Shown here in pieces: positions 48,816 through 57,809 of a DNA stretch of 64,000 nt. The position numbers were made by a program, and so were the translations under genes. The stretch is from Mangrovimonas yunxiaonensis (GTDB lineage: Bacteria; Bacteroidota; Bacteroidia; Flavobacteriales; Flavobacteriaceae). The stretch is from contig NZ_JPFK01000005.1 of assembly GCF_000733475.1 (NCBI RefSeq), positions 1 through 64,000 on the forward strand. Direction: 5' to 3'. The stretch's first letter is position 1, and each line of letters begins with the position of its first letter. Below the pieces are notes generated by a model. The model did not search any database. It saw nothing but the letters and a program-made list of their open reading frames with translations, and was not told the DNA's origin.

Positions 48816-48846
48816 TTGCCCTAACTTCTTAGGATTCCTATATTTG
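48816..48846 (+). promoter_or_regulatory. Promoter of the MarR gene with palindromic operator
   Basis: TTG (48816-48818), 20-bp spacer, TATATTTG (48839-48846). The perfect palindrome TAGGATTCCTA (48830-48840) overlaps the -7 box and matches the word in the thiol gene promoter. Fits autorepression by the MarR protein. Confidence 0.75.
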
Positions 48847-48878
48847 AAAAAAGGTTATTAGCATAAAAAAGGCAGCCC

Positions 48879-49481
48879 ATGGCATCATCATTCAACACAA
48901 AACAGCAAGAAGAAAACTTAAATAGTAAAATTGTTGTTGCCCTAGAACGTATTTCCGAAGCCTTTAGAGTGTTGCTTTGGAACGAAAGCAAGGAAACCGC
49001 CTTAAGCCCTATTCAAATACAGCTGCTCATTTTTTTACTGTTCCATACTAAAAATGCTGGTACCGTAAGTTATCTAGCCAAAGAATTTAACATGAGTAAG
49101 GCAACCATTAGCGACAGCATAAAAGTATTGCTTAAAAAAGAACTGGTTCAAAAAGAAAAAAACCCGAAAGACACCAGAAGCTTTATCGTTACCCTCACCC
49201 CTAATGGCCTTAGCGTTGCTAAAAAAGCGGCATCGTTCGCCAACGTTATAGAAAAACCCTTCGACAAACTTAGCCCAGAGAAAAAAGACATTATTTATAA
49301 CAGTTTGCTAAGCGTTATCAACGACCTCAACCGCTCTGGAATTATTACCGTACAGCGCATGTGTTTTAGCTGTGTTCACTATAAATTACAAGACAACCAC
49401 CATTATTGCGGCCTGTTACAAAAACCTCTAGCAACCAAAGCACTTAGAGTAGACTGTCCAGAACACGAATTAGCTGTTTAG
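48879..49481 (+). CDS. MarR-family regulator with C-terminal cysteine cluster
   Basis: 200 residues. Winged helix ~50-110 (QIQLLIFLLFHTKNAGTVSYLAKEFNMSKATISDSIKVLLKKELVQKEKNPKDTRSFIVTLTPNG). Unusual extra C-terminus: MCFSCVHYKLQDNHHYCGLLQKPLATKALRVDCPEHE, with C-x2-C, C and C plus histidines, which could bind zinc or an Fe-S cluster or act as a redox switch. Probably controls itself and the upstream thiol gene through TAGGATTCCTA. Followed within 17 bp by AlkB. Confidence 0.88.
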   Translation: MASSFNTKQQEENLNSKIVVALERISEAFRVLLWNESKETALSPIQIQLLIFLLFHTKNAGTVSYLAKEFNMSKATISDSIKVLLKKELVQKEKNPKDTRSFIVTLTPNGLSVAKKAASFANVIEKPFDKLSPEKKDIIYNSLLSVINDLNRSGIITVQRMCFSCVHYKLQDNHHYCGLLQKPLATKALRVDCPEHELAV

Positions 49482-49497
49482 GTTTACCTGTTTTTTT

Positions 49498-50106
49498 ATG
49501 ACACTTTTTGATTTTGATACCGACCACACTAAAAACTGGCTCCCTAAAGATGGTATGGTTAATTACTACGGAAAAATCTTGCCTTTGGAACATGCCAATG
49601 CCTATTTCGATGACCTCCTAAAAACCATAGCTTGGCAACAGGACGAAGTTGTTATTTACGGCAAGCGCATACGCACCAAACGCAAAGTGGCGTGGTATGG
49701 CGATCGGGCTTTTAAATACACCTACGCCAACACCACCAAAAAAGCATTGCCGTGGCCCCAAACATTAATCGCCCTAAAAGCCCTAACAGAACAGCATACC
49801 AAGGCTACCTATAACGCCTGTTTGCTCAACCTATACCACACGGGAAACGAAGGCATGTCTTGGCATTGCGATGCCGAACCCGATTTAAAAAAAGAAGCCC
49901 CTATTGCATCCTTAAGCTTTGGCGCCCAACGTAAGTTTTCCTTTAAGCACAAACAAACAAAAGAACGGGTAGACATCTTTCTGGAGCACGGCAGTTTATT
50001 GCTCATGACAGGCAGTACGCAAACCCATTGGTTGCACAGCCTACCGCCTACTAAAAAAGTAACTTCACCCAGAATTAATTTAACTTTTAGAACCATAACC
50101 ACCTAA
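49498..50106 (+). CDS. AlkB-family 2-oxoglutarate/Fe(II) DNA or RNA repair dioxygenase
   Basis: 202 residues. Iron and oxoglutarate site: HCDAEPDL gives His-x-Asp, HWLHSLP the second His, and SPRINLTFR the Arg that binds 2-oxoglutarate. Substrate loop features YNACLLNLYHTGNEGMSWHCD are typical of ALKBH2/3-like bacterial proteins. Removes 1-methyladenine and 3-methylcytosine lesions by oxidation. Likely in an operon with the MarR gene. Confidence 0.9.
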   Translation: MTLFDFDTDHTKNWLPKDGMVNYYGKILPLEHANAYFDDLLKTIAWQQDEVVIYGKRIRTKRKVAWYGDRAFKYTYANTTKKALPWPQTLIALKALTEQHTKATYNACLLNLYHTGNEGMSWHCDAEPDLKKEAPIASLSFGAQRKFSFKHKQTKERVDIFLEHGSLLLMTGSTQTHWLHSLPPTKKVTSPRINLTFRTITT

Positions 50107-50225
50107 GAAGTTTTTTTTTAAAAAAAACACCCATTTTCCTACGCTTAAGGCTTAAAAAAACGCTACAACGCTTGGAGTAATCTATTATTTTGTATATTGC
50201 AATACCCCTTTAAGATTAATAGCTT

Positions 50226-50795
50226 ATGATTATTTCCTTTAGTAATGAAATTTGGAAGGATTTTTCCTTTCCAGAAAGCAATACTGTGGAATCTTTTAAG
50301 ATTTCAAATTACGGCCGTGTTATTCGTATTATAAACGGCCAAGAAAACAGTGATGAGAAACTTTATCGCCCAAGGCCTGTAAATGGTTACGAAGTGATTA
50401 ACATCAGGCTTGCCAACGGTAAAAAAACCACGAGGTATTTGCACAAAATTGTTGCGCAGTTATTTATTGAAAACCCAGAAAACAAAAATTTTGTCACCCA
50501 TCTGGACTTCAACAAAGAAAACAACCACGTTGATAATTTACAATGGATGACCTATAGCGAGCTAGGCAAGCACCACGACAACAACCCCTTGGTTATTAAA
50601 GGCAAGGAAAATCGGAAAAAAAACATTCCCTACTCCAAATTAAGTGAGGCCAAGGTAAAATTGATAAAACGAAAAATTTTCGACCCCAATAGAAAAACCC
50701 GCCTTAAAATGATTGCCAAACAATTTGGCATCTCAGAAATGCAATTGTGGCGCATAAAATCGGGTGAAAATTGGGGGCATGTTAAAGACTATTAA
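50226..50795 (+). CDS. NUMOD4-HNH endonuclease, homing type
   Basis: 189 residues. NUMOD4 block at the start (EIWKDFSFPESNTVESFKISNYGRVIRI), HNH nuclease LHKIVAQLFIENPENKNFVTHLDFNKENNHVDNLQWMTYSE (His...Asn..His pattern), and a C-terminal helix-turn-helix (RLKMIAKQFGISEMQLWRIKSG) for DNA contact. The set matches phage and intron homing nucleases that have become chromosomal. Ends 8 bp before the next gene, so likely co-expressed. Confidence 0.88.
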   Translation: MIISFSNEIWKDFSFPESNTVESFKISNYGRVIRIINGQENSDEKLYRPRPVNGYEVINIRLANGKKTTRYLHKIVAQLFIENPENKNFVTHLDFNKENNHVDNLQWMTYSELGKHHDNNPLVIKGKENRKKNIPYSKLSEAKVKLIKRKIFDPNRKTRLKMIAKQFGISEMQLWRIKSGENWGHVKDY

Positions 50796-50803
50796 ACCGC
50801 CTC

Positions 50804-51154
50804 ATGCAAAATACCTGCTTAGAATGTAACGAAAAGCTCATTGGAAGAATTGACAAAAAATTCTGTAACGACGCCTGTAGAAACACCTACAATAATAGGC
50901 TTAATAAAGATTCCAGAAACCTAATTAGAAACGTAAACAACAGGCTTCGTAAAAACTACAGAATTTTAGAGGACCTAAACCCCAACCAAAAAACCAAGGT
51001 AAGCCGCTCACGACTTGTTGAAAAAGGGTTCGATTTCAACTATTTAACCACCGTTTACACTACAAAAGCAGGAAAAACCTATTATTTTGTTTACAACCAA
51101 GGCTACCTCCCCTTGGAGGACGATTATTTTGCCTTGGTTAAGCGGGAAAATTAA
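50804..51154 (+). CDS. Zinc-ribbon protein (DUF2116-like)
   Basis: 116 residues. N-terminal C-x2-C...C-x3-C zinc ribbon (TCLECNEKLIGRIDKKFCNDACRNTYNNR), basic helix, then a C-terminal half (LVEKGFDFNYLTTVYTTKAGKTYYFVYNQGYLPLEDDYFALVKRE) of mixed strands. These short zinc-ribbon proteins occur widely in Bacteroidota with unknown function. Downstream of the HNH gene. Confidence 0.75.
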   Translation: MQNTCLECNEKLIGRIDKKFCNDACRNTYNNRLNKDSRNLIRNVNNRLRKNYRILEDLNPNQKTKVSRSRLVEKGFDFNYLTTVYTTKAGKTYYFVYNQGYLPLEDDYFALVKREN

Positions 51155-51160
51155 GTGACC

Positions 51161-51631
51161 TTATTTCCAGTTTTGCCCCTTAAGCTTTAAAGCGGCTTTT
51201 AAAATATCCTTTTGACTTATTTGCCCAATAAGTTTGCCATGCTCTAAAATAGGAAAACGACGTATTCTGGAGTTTAAAAACTGTTTTGCAGCATCAAAAA
51301 TATCCATGTTCCCATCAATGGTCTCTACATGCTTAACCATTCGGCTTTCTACATTACTCTGCTCCATTGGCATATTGTAATACCGGCTTTCGCTAATTTG
51401 TTTTAAACAATCCCCTTCAGAGATTATGCCCACCAACTCGTTGTTATCATTAACAACAGGCCCACCAGAGATTTTATTTTCAATCAGCATTTGTATAACC
51501 TCCTCAATCGATTGCTCTGGCTTGAACGTGATTAAGTCTTTAGTCATATAATCGCTCACTTTTATAGCTGCGCTTTCAGCCTGCTCTTGCTGTTGTTTCT
51601 TTCTAGGCCCTTGAAAACTTTTTATACCCAT
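51161..51631 (-). CDS. CBS-domain pair protein
   Basis: 156 residues. After a basic Gln-rich tail (PRKKQQQEQAES), two CBS domains: VSDYMTKDLITFKPEQSIEEVIQMLIENKISGGPVVNDNNELVGIISEGD and VESRMVKHVETIDGNMDIFDAAKQFLNSRIRRFPILEHGKLIGQISQKD. Such stand-alone pairs bind adenosine nucleotides and act as energy sensors. Transcribed convergently with the zinc-ribbon gene. Confidence 0.9.
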   Translation of the reverse strand: MGIKSFQGPRKKQQQEQAESAAIKVSDYMTKDLITFKPEQSIEEVIQMLIENKISGGPVVNDNNELVGIISEGDCLKQISESRYYNMPMEQSNVESRMVKHVETIDGNMDIFDAAKQFLNSRIRRFPILEHGKLIGQISQKDILKAALKLKGQNWK

Positions 51632-51745
51632 GGTTATCAGAATTTAATGCGTCTTAAATATATGTTTTTTAATTGATTTTTCCTACTTAACTTTCCTCCC
51701 AATGTGTTAATTATTTGTTGTATCTTTTCCTATAAAACCATTTCT

Positions 51746-54052
51746 ATGTTTAAAAAACTTGGGGCATTGGCATTACTTATTGCCGCTGTTGTGTGGAGTT
51801 TTCAGGTGTTGTTGCCCAGCGACATCTCGGATATAGATACACCAGACGAGGCCTTTTCAACCCAACGCGCTTTGGTGCACTTAAAAGAACTATCAAAATC
51901 GCCACACTATTTAGGCAACCAAGCCCACACTCAAGTAAGAAACTACCTGGTCTCTGAATTGGAAAAACTCGGACTTCAACCTCAAATACAACAAGGCTTT
52001 TCACTAAGCAAATGGGGAAACCTCTCAAAACCAAAAAACATCGTTGCTAGAATACCCGGAACCGACAACTCTAAAGCACTCTTGCTGCTTTCGCATTACG
52101 ACAGCAATCCACACTCCTCCTTTGGCGCAAGCGATGCCGGATCGGGAGTCGTAACCATTTTAGAAGGCATACGCGCCTTTCTCACCAAAGGCAAACCGCA
52201 CAAAAACGATGTGATTATTCTCTTTACAGATGCTGAAGAGCTCGGGCTAAATGGTGCCGATATTTTTGTAAACCAACACCCTTGGGCCAAAGATGTTGGA
52301 CTTGTCTTAAATTTTGAGGCCCGTGGCAGCGGCGGCCCCAGCTACATGCTTGTCGAAACCAACCAAGGCAATGCCAACCTGATAAAAGGATTTGTTAAAG
52401 CCAATCCTGAATTTCCAGTGGCAAATTCCTTAGCCTATAGCATTTATAAAATGCTGCCTAACGATACCGATTTAACACGCTTTCGTGAAGACCAAGATAT
52501 CGATGGCTTTAATTTTGCTTTTATCGATGACCATTTTGATTACCACACAGCTCTAGACACCTACAACCGACTAGATAGGCCTTCGCTAGAGCACCAAGGC
52601 AGCTACCTCATGCCCTTATTATCGTATTTTTCCAATGCAGATTTAACCCAAATAAAAAGCCATAACGATAACATTTACTTTACCGTCCCAGGTTTTAAAA
52701 CGGTTATTTATCCTTTTAAATGGATTTTCCCCGCGCTTGGATTGGCTATTTTCTTGTTTGTTCTACTTATTGTTTACGGGGCTAAAAAAGGTGTTTTAAC
52801 AACTACTGCTGCGCTTAAAGGCGTTTACGCCTTCCTACTTGCTATGTTAGGCACAGCTGCCGCAGGATTTTTGCTTTGGAAAAGCATTTTGGCCTTGTTC
52901 CCGCAGTATAACGAAATGCTTCATGGCTTTACGTATAATGGCCACAGTTACATTCTGGCCTTTGCATGCCTATCCCTCGCCATTTGCTTTTATGTGTACC
53001 ATAAATTTCACAATACAAACAACACGGCCAGCTTGCTCTTAGCTCCTATTTTCTTTTGGCTACTGCTATGTACCTTTGCCGGTGTTGCACTAAAAGGGGC
53101 TAGTTTTTTTATTATTCCCGTTTACTTTGCCTTACTAAGCTTGTTTGTACTTATTAGACAAAAACAACCCAACCTAATGCTATTGGCTCTATTGGCAATA
53201 CCTACCCTAGTTATTATGGCGCCTTTTGTCAACATGTTTCCCATTGGTCTGGGATTAAAAATTCTGTTTGTTTCCTGTGTTTTTGTAAGCTTAAGCTTTG
53301 GATTTCTAATGCCCGTTTTTGGGTTCTTTAAACATAAAAAACGCTATGCTATTGTGTTTACAGGTCTTGGACTATGGTTCCTTATTGCGGCATTTTCTTC
53401 TTCAAGTTTTTCTGAAGATCGCCCAAAACCAAACAGTCTGGTTTATCTGCTGGATGCCGATAAAGCAACAGCCAACTGGGCCACTTACGACCATATTCTA
53501 GACCCTTGGAGCAAAAGCAAGCTAGGCGAAACCCCTAAACTCGCTACTACCCTTAAGTCCTATACCGCAGCCAGCAAATACGCCACAGCATTTTCGTACG
53601 TACAACCCGCACAAGTTAAACCGCTCGCCGCACCAACCATAGCGATTTCTACCGATACCATTATAGACCAAAAGCGCACGGTAGAAATATGTGTAACCTC
53701 CCATAGAAAAGCCGAAAGGTTTGAGGTGTTTGCCGATACTTCATTAGTATTTAACAAGGCCATGATTAATGGTGTAAATGCCCATACAGCGCCAAGTTCG
53801 AACACTGTTTTCGGCAACCGATCAAGCAAACGTTTGTTTAGTTATTACATCACTGAAAACCTTCCGTTGGATCTGGTTTTAACCTTTCCGGCCAATCAGG
53901 AAACCACCTTAGAATTTTTTGAAGCCACGTTTAACCTGTTAGAACATCCGGCATTTAATATAAAACCGCGCGAAGCCAACATGATACCGAAACCTTTTGT
54001 ATTAAATGATGCTGTAATCGTTAAAAAATCCATCACCATTGAAGCGCCTTAA
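51746..54052 (+). CDS. M28-family zinc aminopeptidase with membrane domain
   Basis: 768 residues from ATG 51746 (frame open to 51704). One N-terminal membrane helix, then an M28 peptidase with LLLSHYDS (His, Asp ligands), FGASDAGSG (bridging Asp), FTDAEELGLNGA (Glu pair) and DDHFDYHTALDT (distal His). Residues ~335-560 hold about eight to nine membrane helices, and a C-terminal periplasmic beta domain follows. The plan resembles Fxna/ERMP1-like M28 proteins of Bacteroidota. Degrades peptides at the outer face of the inner membrane. Operon with the TPR gene 44 bp downstream. Confidence 0.9.
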   Translation: MFKKLGALALLIAAVVWSFQVLLPSDISDIDTPDEAFSTQRALVHLKELSKSPHYLGNQAHTQVRNYLVSELEKLGLQPQIQQGFSLSKWGNLSKPKNIVARIPGTDNSKALLLLSHYDSNPHSSFGASDAGSGVVTILEGIRAFLTKGKPHKNDVIILFTDAEELGLNGADIFVNQHPWAKDVGLVLNFEARGSGGPSYMLVETNQGNANLIKGFVKANPEFPVANSLAYSIYKMLPNDTDLTRFREDQDIDGFNFAFIDDHFDYHTALDTYNRLDRPSLEHQGSYLMPLLSYFSNADLTQIKSHNDNIYFTVPGFKTVIYPFKWIFPALGLAIFLFVLLIVYGAKKGVLTTTAALKGVYAFLLAMLGTAAAGFLLWKSILALFPQYNEMLHGFTYNGHSYILAFACLSLAICFYVYHKFHNTNNTASLLLAPIFFWLLLCTFAGVALKGASFFIIPVYFALLSLFVLIRQKQPNLMLLALLAIPTLVIMAPFVNMFPIGLGLKILFVSCVFVSLSFGFLMPVFGFFKHKKRYAIVFTGLGLWFLIAAFSSSSFSEDRPKPNSLVYLLDADKATANWATYDHILDPWSKSKLGETPKLATTLKSYTAASKYATAFSYVQPAQVKPLAAPTIAISTDTIIDQKRTVEICVTSHRKAERFEVFADTSLVFNKAMINGVNAHTAPSSNTVFGNRSSKRLFSYYITENLPLDLVLTFPANQETTLEFFEATFNLLEHPAFNIKPREANMIPKPFVLNDAVIVKKSITIEAP

Positions 54053-54096
54053 AAACAGATTATTTTTTCTACTTTTAGGGCTTAAATTTTTTAAAC

Positions 54097-54813
54097 ATGA
54101 AACGCATTACAGGCATTAGCCTTTTTTTATTGGTTTTAAGTATGAATACGATGGCGCAAGACCAATCTCTTAAAAAACATTACGAAGCATTTTACACCCA
54201 AATGAAAGCCCAGGGCGATGTTCAAGGTGTAATAAACAGCCTGACGCACCTAAACATTTTAGACCCATCGGTAGCGCGTCAAGACACCTTGGCTTATGTA
54301 TACATGAGCGAAGGCAAATACATGCAAGCCCTAAATACCATTGGCATTGAAAACAAGGCAACAGACTCTAATTTAGCCATAGAGGTTAAAGCTTTTTCCT
54401 TAAAATCTGTAGGACAAACCCAAAAGGCCATTACACATTTCGAAGCCCTTTTTTCGAGAAGCAAGGACGTTACTGTTGCTTACGAATTGGCCGAGCTGTA
54501 TTTACAACATCAGCAACTAACCCAGGCAGCAACCCATGTAGACTACGGACTAGAACATGTTAAGGACGACATTTTTAGAGTTTATTACGAAACCCAACAA
54601 CCATATCGTGTGCCAATAAAAGCAGGGTTTCTATACTTAAAAGCCTTAGTCGTGTTTAATCAGGATAAAACCGCAAACATAGATCAGGCCATCACCCTAC
54701 TTGAAGAAGCCTTAAAGGTGGCTCCTAATTTTAACTTAGCGCACATTAGCAAAAATGCTCTGGAGAGTCAGAAACCTGAAGAAAACACCGAAGAAAACAA
54801 AACGAAAAAATAG
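54097..54813 (+). CDS. Exported TPR protein
   Basis: 238 residues. Signal peptide MKRITGISLFLLVLSMNTMAQ. At least four tetratricopeptide-like units (YVYMSEGKYMQALNTIGIE, LKSVGQTQKAITHFEALF, VAYELAELYLQHQQLTQAATHVDYGL, QAITLLEEALKVAPNFNLA), so a helical scaffold in the periplasm. The tail is acidic and lysine-rich. Probably a partner of the upstream M28 peptidase. Ends at a strong bidirectional terminator. Confidence 0.8.
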   Translation: MKRITGISLFLLVLSMNTMAQDQSLKKHYEAFYTQMKAQGDVQGVINSLTHLNILDPSVARQDTLAYVYMSEGKYMQALNTIGIENKATDSNLAIEVKAFSLKSVGQTQKAITHFEALFSRSKDVTVAYELAELYLQHQQLTQAATHVDYGLEHVKDDIFRVYYETQQPYRVPIKAGFLYLKALVVFNQDKTANIDQAITLLEEALKVAPNFNLAHISKNALESQKPEENTEENKTKK

Positions 54814-54830
54814 ACTTATTAGCATAAAAA

Positions 54831-54856
54831 AAGGCGGTTTTAAAACCGCCTTTTTT
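54831..54856. terminator. Bidirectional intrinsic terminator
   Basis: Perfect palindrome GGCGGTTTTAAAACCGCC flanked by A-run and T-run, between two convergent genes. Serves both the TPR gene and the M13 peptidase. Confidence 0.93.
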
Positions 54857-54880
54857 GTTACATTCTATTTGGGCACATCA

Positions 54881-56977
54881 TTACCAAATTTTCACACGGG
54901 CTTCTGGAGCCAAATACATGCTGTCGCTTTCTTTAATTTCGAAGGCTTCATAAAAAGCATCGATGTTTTTTAGCGGCATAACAGCACGATACATGCCTGG
55001 CGAGTGCACGCCTGTTTTTACCTGGCTTCTTAAAGCATCATCGGTATACTTGGTACGCCAAACGGTAGCCCACGACATAAAGAAACGTTGCTCTGGCGTG
55101 TAACCATCTATGGCTTCTGGCCTGCCGTTTTCTTTTAAATATAGCTGAAGCCCATCGTAAGCTGCATTTACGCCACCCAGGTCACCAATATTTTCACCTA
55201 ATGTATACGCTCCGTTTAAGTTAACGTCTGGGAACGGTTTTTCGGCACTGTACTGATCGGCCAATTGCTTGCCTAACGTTGTAAACTCTTTTAAGTCTTC
55301 TTCTGTCCACCAGTTGTTCAGGTTACCATCGGCATCATATCGCGACCCAGAATCATCAAAACAATGCGATATTTCATGGCCAATAACGGCACCAATACCT
55401 CCGTAATTTACAGCCATATCGGCTTCGTAATTGTAAAATGGTGGTTGTAAAATAGCGGCAGGGAAAACGATTTCATTATACGGTGGCATAAAGTAGGCGT
55501 TCACAACCTGTGGCGCCATAAGCCATTCGCTTTTATCTACAGGTTTTCCTAAATCGGCAAGGTCCTTCTCATAGTTCCATTTGGAAACACTTTTCATATT
55601 ATCAAAATAAGTTCCTCCAGCTTCTTTACCAGTAATTTCTAGGGTTGAATAGTCCTCCCATTGGTCTGGATAGGCTATTTTAACGTTCATTTTCTTAAGC
55701 TTTTCTATAGCGCGTTCTTTGGTTTCCGGCTCCATCCAGTCAAGGTTCTTAATACGATTTTCGAAAGCTAGTTTAATGTTATCGATCATTTTTCTAGCCT
55801 TTTCTTTAGCTTCTGGCGGGAATTTCTCATCTACATAAAGCTTTCCTAAGGCTTCCCCTATGCTACCGTTAATGGTGCTTAAAGCGCGCTCTTCGCGGTC
55901 TCTTTGTTTTTTAGACCCGTTTAAATCACGCCCATAAAACTCCCAGTTGGCCTTGTCGATTTCTGTTGACAACAACCCTGACGAACGACGCAACAACGTC
56001 CAATCTAAGTAGTTTTTCCACTCTTGCACGTTGTTTTCTTTAATAATAGCATCGAGGGCTTTAAAATAACCCGGATCGCCTACTATAACCGTATCGATTT
56101 CATTTACACCTATACCTGTTAGGTATTTTTCCCAATTTACGCTTGGGGTCATTTCATTTAACTGCTCTAACGATTTTGGGTTAAAGCGTTTGCGGGCATC
56201 CCTGCGGTCCTCTTTGGTCATTCTAGGCTTTGCCATTCGTGTTTCAAAAGCCAAAATGTTGTCGGCTTTTGCTTGGGCTGTAGCTTCGTCTTCACCAATA
56301 TATTGAAGCATTTTTGCAATGTGCTTGCGGTACTTCTCTAATTTTTCTTTGGTATCCTCATCTTCATCCAGATAATAATCGCGGCTTAATCCTAAGGATC
56401 CAGTCCCTAAAAATGCAGCATTTAGATCGCTGTTTTTTGGGTGTGAGCCAACCCCAAAACCAAAGAACCCGGCACCGCCCATAGGTTCCATTTCAATTAA
56501 GTAATCTTCAAGATCCTGTATGTTTTCTATACCATCAATTTTTGCCAAATAAGGCTCTAGAGGCTTAATCCCTTGCGCATCTCTTGAAACTGTATCCATT
56601 ATGGTTTGAAAAAGCTGTACGGCCTTTTCTTGGTCTGACCCCGGTAAAACTTCTATTTTATTTAGGTCTTTATTATCGGCCATGGCAGCTTTTAAAATGC
56701 CCAGCGCATCTTCATCGGTTTTTTTTCTCAACTCGTCAAAGCTTCCCCAACGGGTTCTATCGGCAGGAATCTCGTTCTGGTCGAGCCAGGTGCCATTAAC
56801 ATGTCTGAAAAAATCTGTTTTTGGAGAAACAGAAGGGTCTAAATATTCCAGATTAATTCCCGGAATTGCTTCTTCCTCAACAACGGCTACCTCCTTTTTC
56901 TCATCGTTCTTACACGATGTAAAGGCTACCATTGCCACTACAGGAACCCATAAAAGGGCCTTTCTTTTGGTTGTCAT
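54881..56977 (-). CDS. pepO: M13-family zinc endopeptidase (PepO/neprilysin-like) lipoprotein
   Basis: 698 residues from the ATG at 56977; the frame opens 10 codons earlier. Lipoprotein signal MTTKRKALLWVPVVAMVAFTSC. The zinc site is GAVIGHEISHCFDDSG (HExxH) with GENIGDLGGVNAAYDG supplying the downstream Glu and the ENxGDxGG hallmark; VNAYFMPPYNEIVFPAAILQPPF is the conserved substrate region. Cuts oligopeptides on the hydrophobic side. Length matches the family. Periplasmic/outer-membrane anchored. Confidence 0.93.
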   Translation of the reverse strand: MTTKRKALLWVPVVAMVAFTSCKNDEKKEVAVVEEEAIPGINLEYLDPSVSPKTDFFRHVNGTWLDQNEIPADRTRWGSFDELRKKTDEDALGILKAAMADNKDLNKIEVLPGSDQEKAVQLFQTIMDTVSRDAQGIKPLEPYLAKIDGIENIQDLEDYLIEMEPMGGAGFFGFGVGSHPKNSDLNAAFLGTGSLGLSRDYYLDEDEDTKEKLEKYRKHIAKMLQYIGEDEATAQAKADNILAFETRMAKPRMTKEDRRDARKRFNPKSLEQLNEMTPSVNWEKYLTGIGVNEIDTVIVGDPGYFKALDAIIKENNVQEWKNYLDWTLLRRSSGLLSTEIDKANWEFYGRDLNGSKKQRDREERALSTINGSIGEALGKLYVDEKFPPEAKEKARKMIDNIKLAFENRIKNLDWMEPETKERAIEKLKKMNVKIAYPDQWEDYSTLEITGKEAGGTYFDNMKSVSKWNYEKDLADLGKPVDKSEWLMAPQVVNAYFMPPYNEIVFPAAILQPPFYNYEADMAVNYGGIGAVIGHEISHCFDDSGSRYDADGNLNNWWTEEDLKEFTTLGKQLADQYSAEKPFPDVNLNGAYTLGENIGDLGGVNAAYDGLQLYLKENGRPEAIDGYTPEQRFFMSWATVWRTKYTDDALRSQVKTGVHSPGMYRAVMPLKNIDAFYEAFEIKESDSMYLAPEARVKIW

Positions 56978-57174
56978 AATATTAGTGGTTTTTAGTTTTT
57001 GGAGCACAATTTATGCTATTTTAAACGGTTTAATGCCTATTGTTTAATAGATTAACAAAACATTAATAAAATGTTTAGCCCGTTTTACAGGGCTTTGCAT
57101 GCGTTTAAAATGAATACGGCAGAAAAAACCATTGACCTTAAAGCACCAAGCACCTCAATGCCTTATTATTAAGA

Positions 57175-57687
57175 TTAATTTGGCCTTTGGATTTTTTGGG
57201 CGTCGCGCTCGACCTTTTTATTCATCTGAAATTTTAGGTTTGTGTGCGCTTTTAGAACGTCTTCTATAGATGCTACAACCTCTTTTTGTTGGCTGTGACT
57301 GGAGATGTTTACCACATTCTCTAGCTTATACATGGCATTCTCTAGCGCCACAATTCTAGCCAAAACAGCTGGCGAGCTTAGGCGTTCTGGTACTGTTGTG
57401 CTAAAATCGGCAATCAAGGTTTCGAGCATGTCGTGGTTTTCCTTAAAAAACGACACGTCTGCACGCTTTAAGTTGCTCGTGGTCTCTTCCAATTGGTTAT
57501 AGGCCTTCCAGTTTTGTGTGATGCTTTTTACTTGCCCATCGAGCTCAAATTCTACAAACGATATTTTTATATCGGCATTGGTTAGTTGTAAAGCAGATTC
57601 TTCGGTCGTGTGCTCAGCCGCTCCAGGCGCTTGATCTTTGCACGACACAAGCATTAAGAGCAACCCCACCAATATGATTTTTTTCAT
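57175..57687 (-). CDS. Hypothetical lipoprotein
   Basis: 170 residues. Signal and lipobox MKKIILVGLLLMLVSCKDQAPGAAEHTTEE. The mature part is helical and charged (FSTTVPERLSSPAVLARIVALENAMYKLENVV), suggestive of a coiled coil. No known domain recognised. Runs the same way as the M13 gene and lies about 200 bp before it. Confidence 0.7.
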   Translation of the reverse strand: MKKIILVGLLLMLVSCKDQAPGAAEHTTEESALQLTNADIKISFVEFELDGQVKSITQNWKAYNQLEETTSNLKRADVSFFKENHDMLETLIADFSTTVPERLSSPAVLARIVALENAMYKLENVVNISSHSQQKEVVASIEDVLKAHTNLKFQMNKKVERDAQKIQRPN

Positions 57688-57809
57688 GGCCTAAAGTTTA
57701 ACGAAACAAATATATCGATTTCAAAAGTTAAAGGTTTAAAAACTCGTAACAAAACAAGTTTAGTACCATAAAATATTCTTAATTTTGGAGCCCTAAATAG
57801 TTTTGGCAT

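Noticed and set aside
51777-52290. Minus-strand ORFs inside the M28 peptidase gene
   Set aside because: Shadow frames of a well-supported gene.
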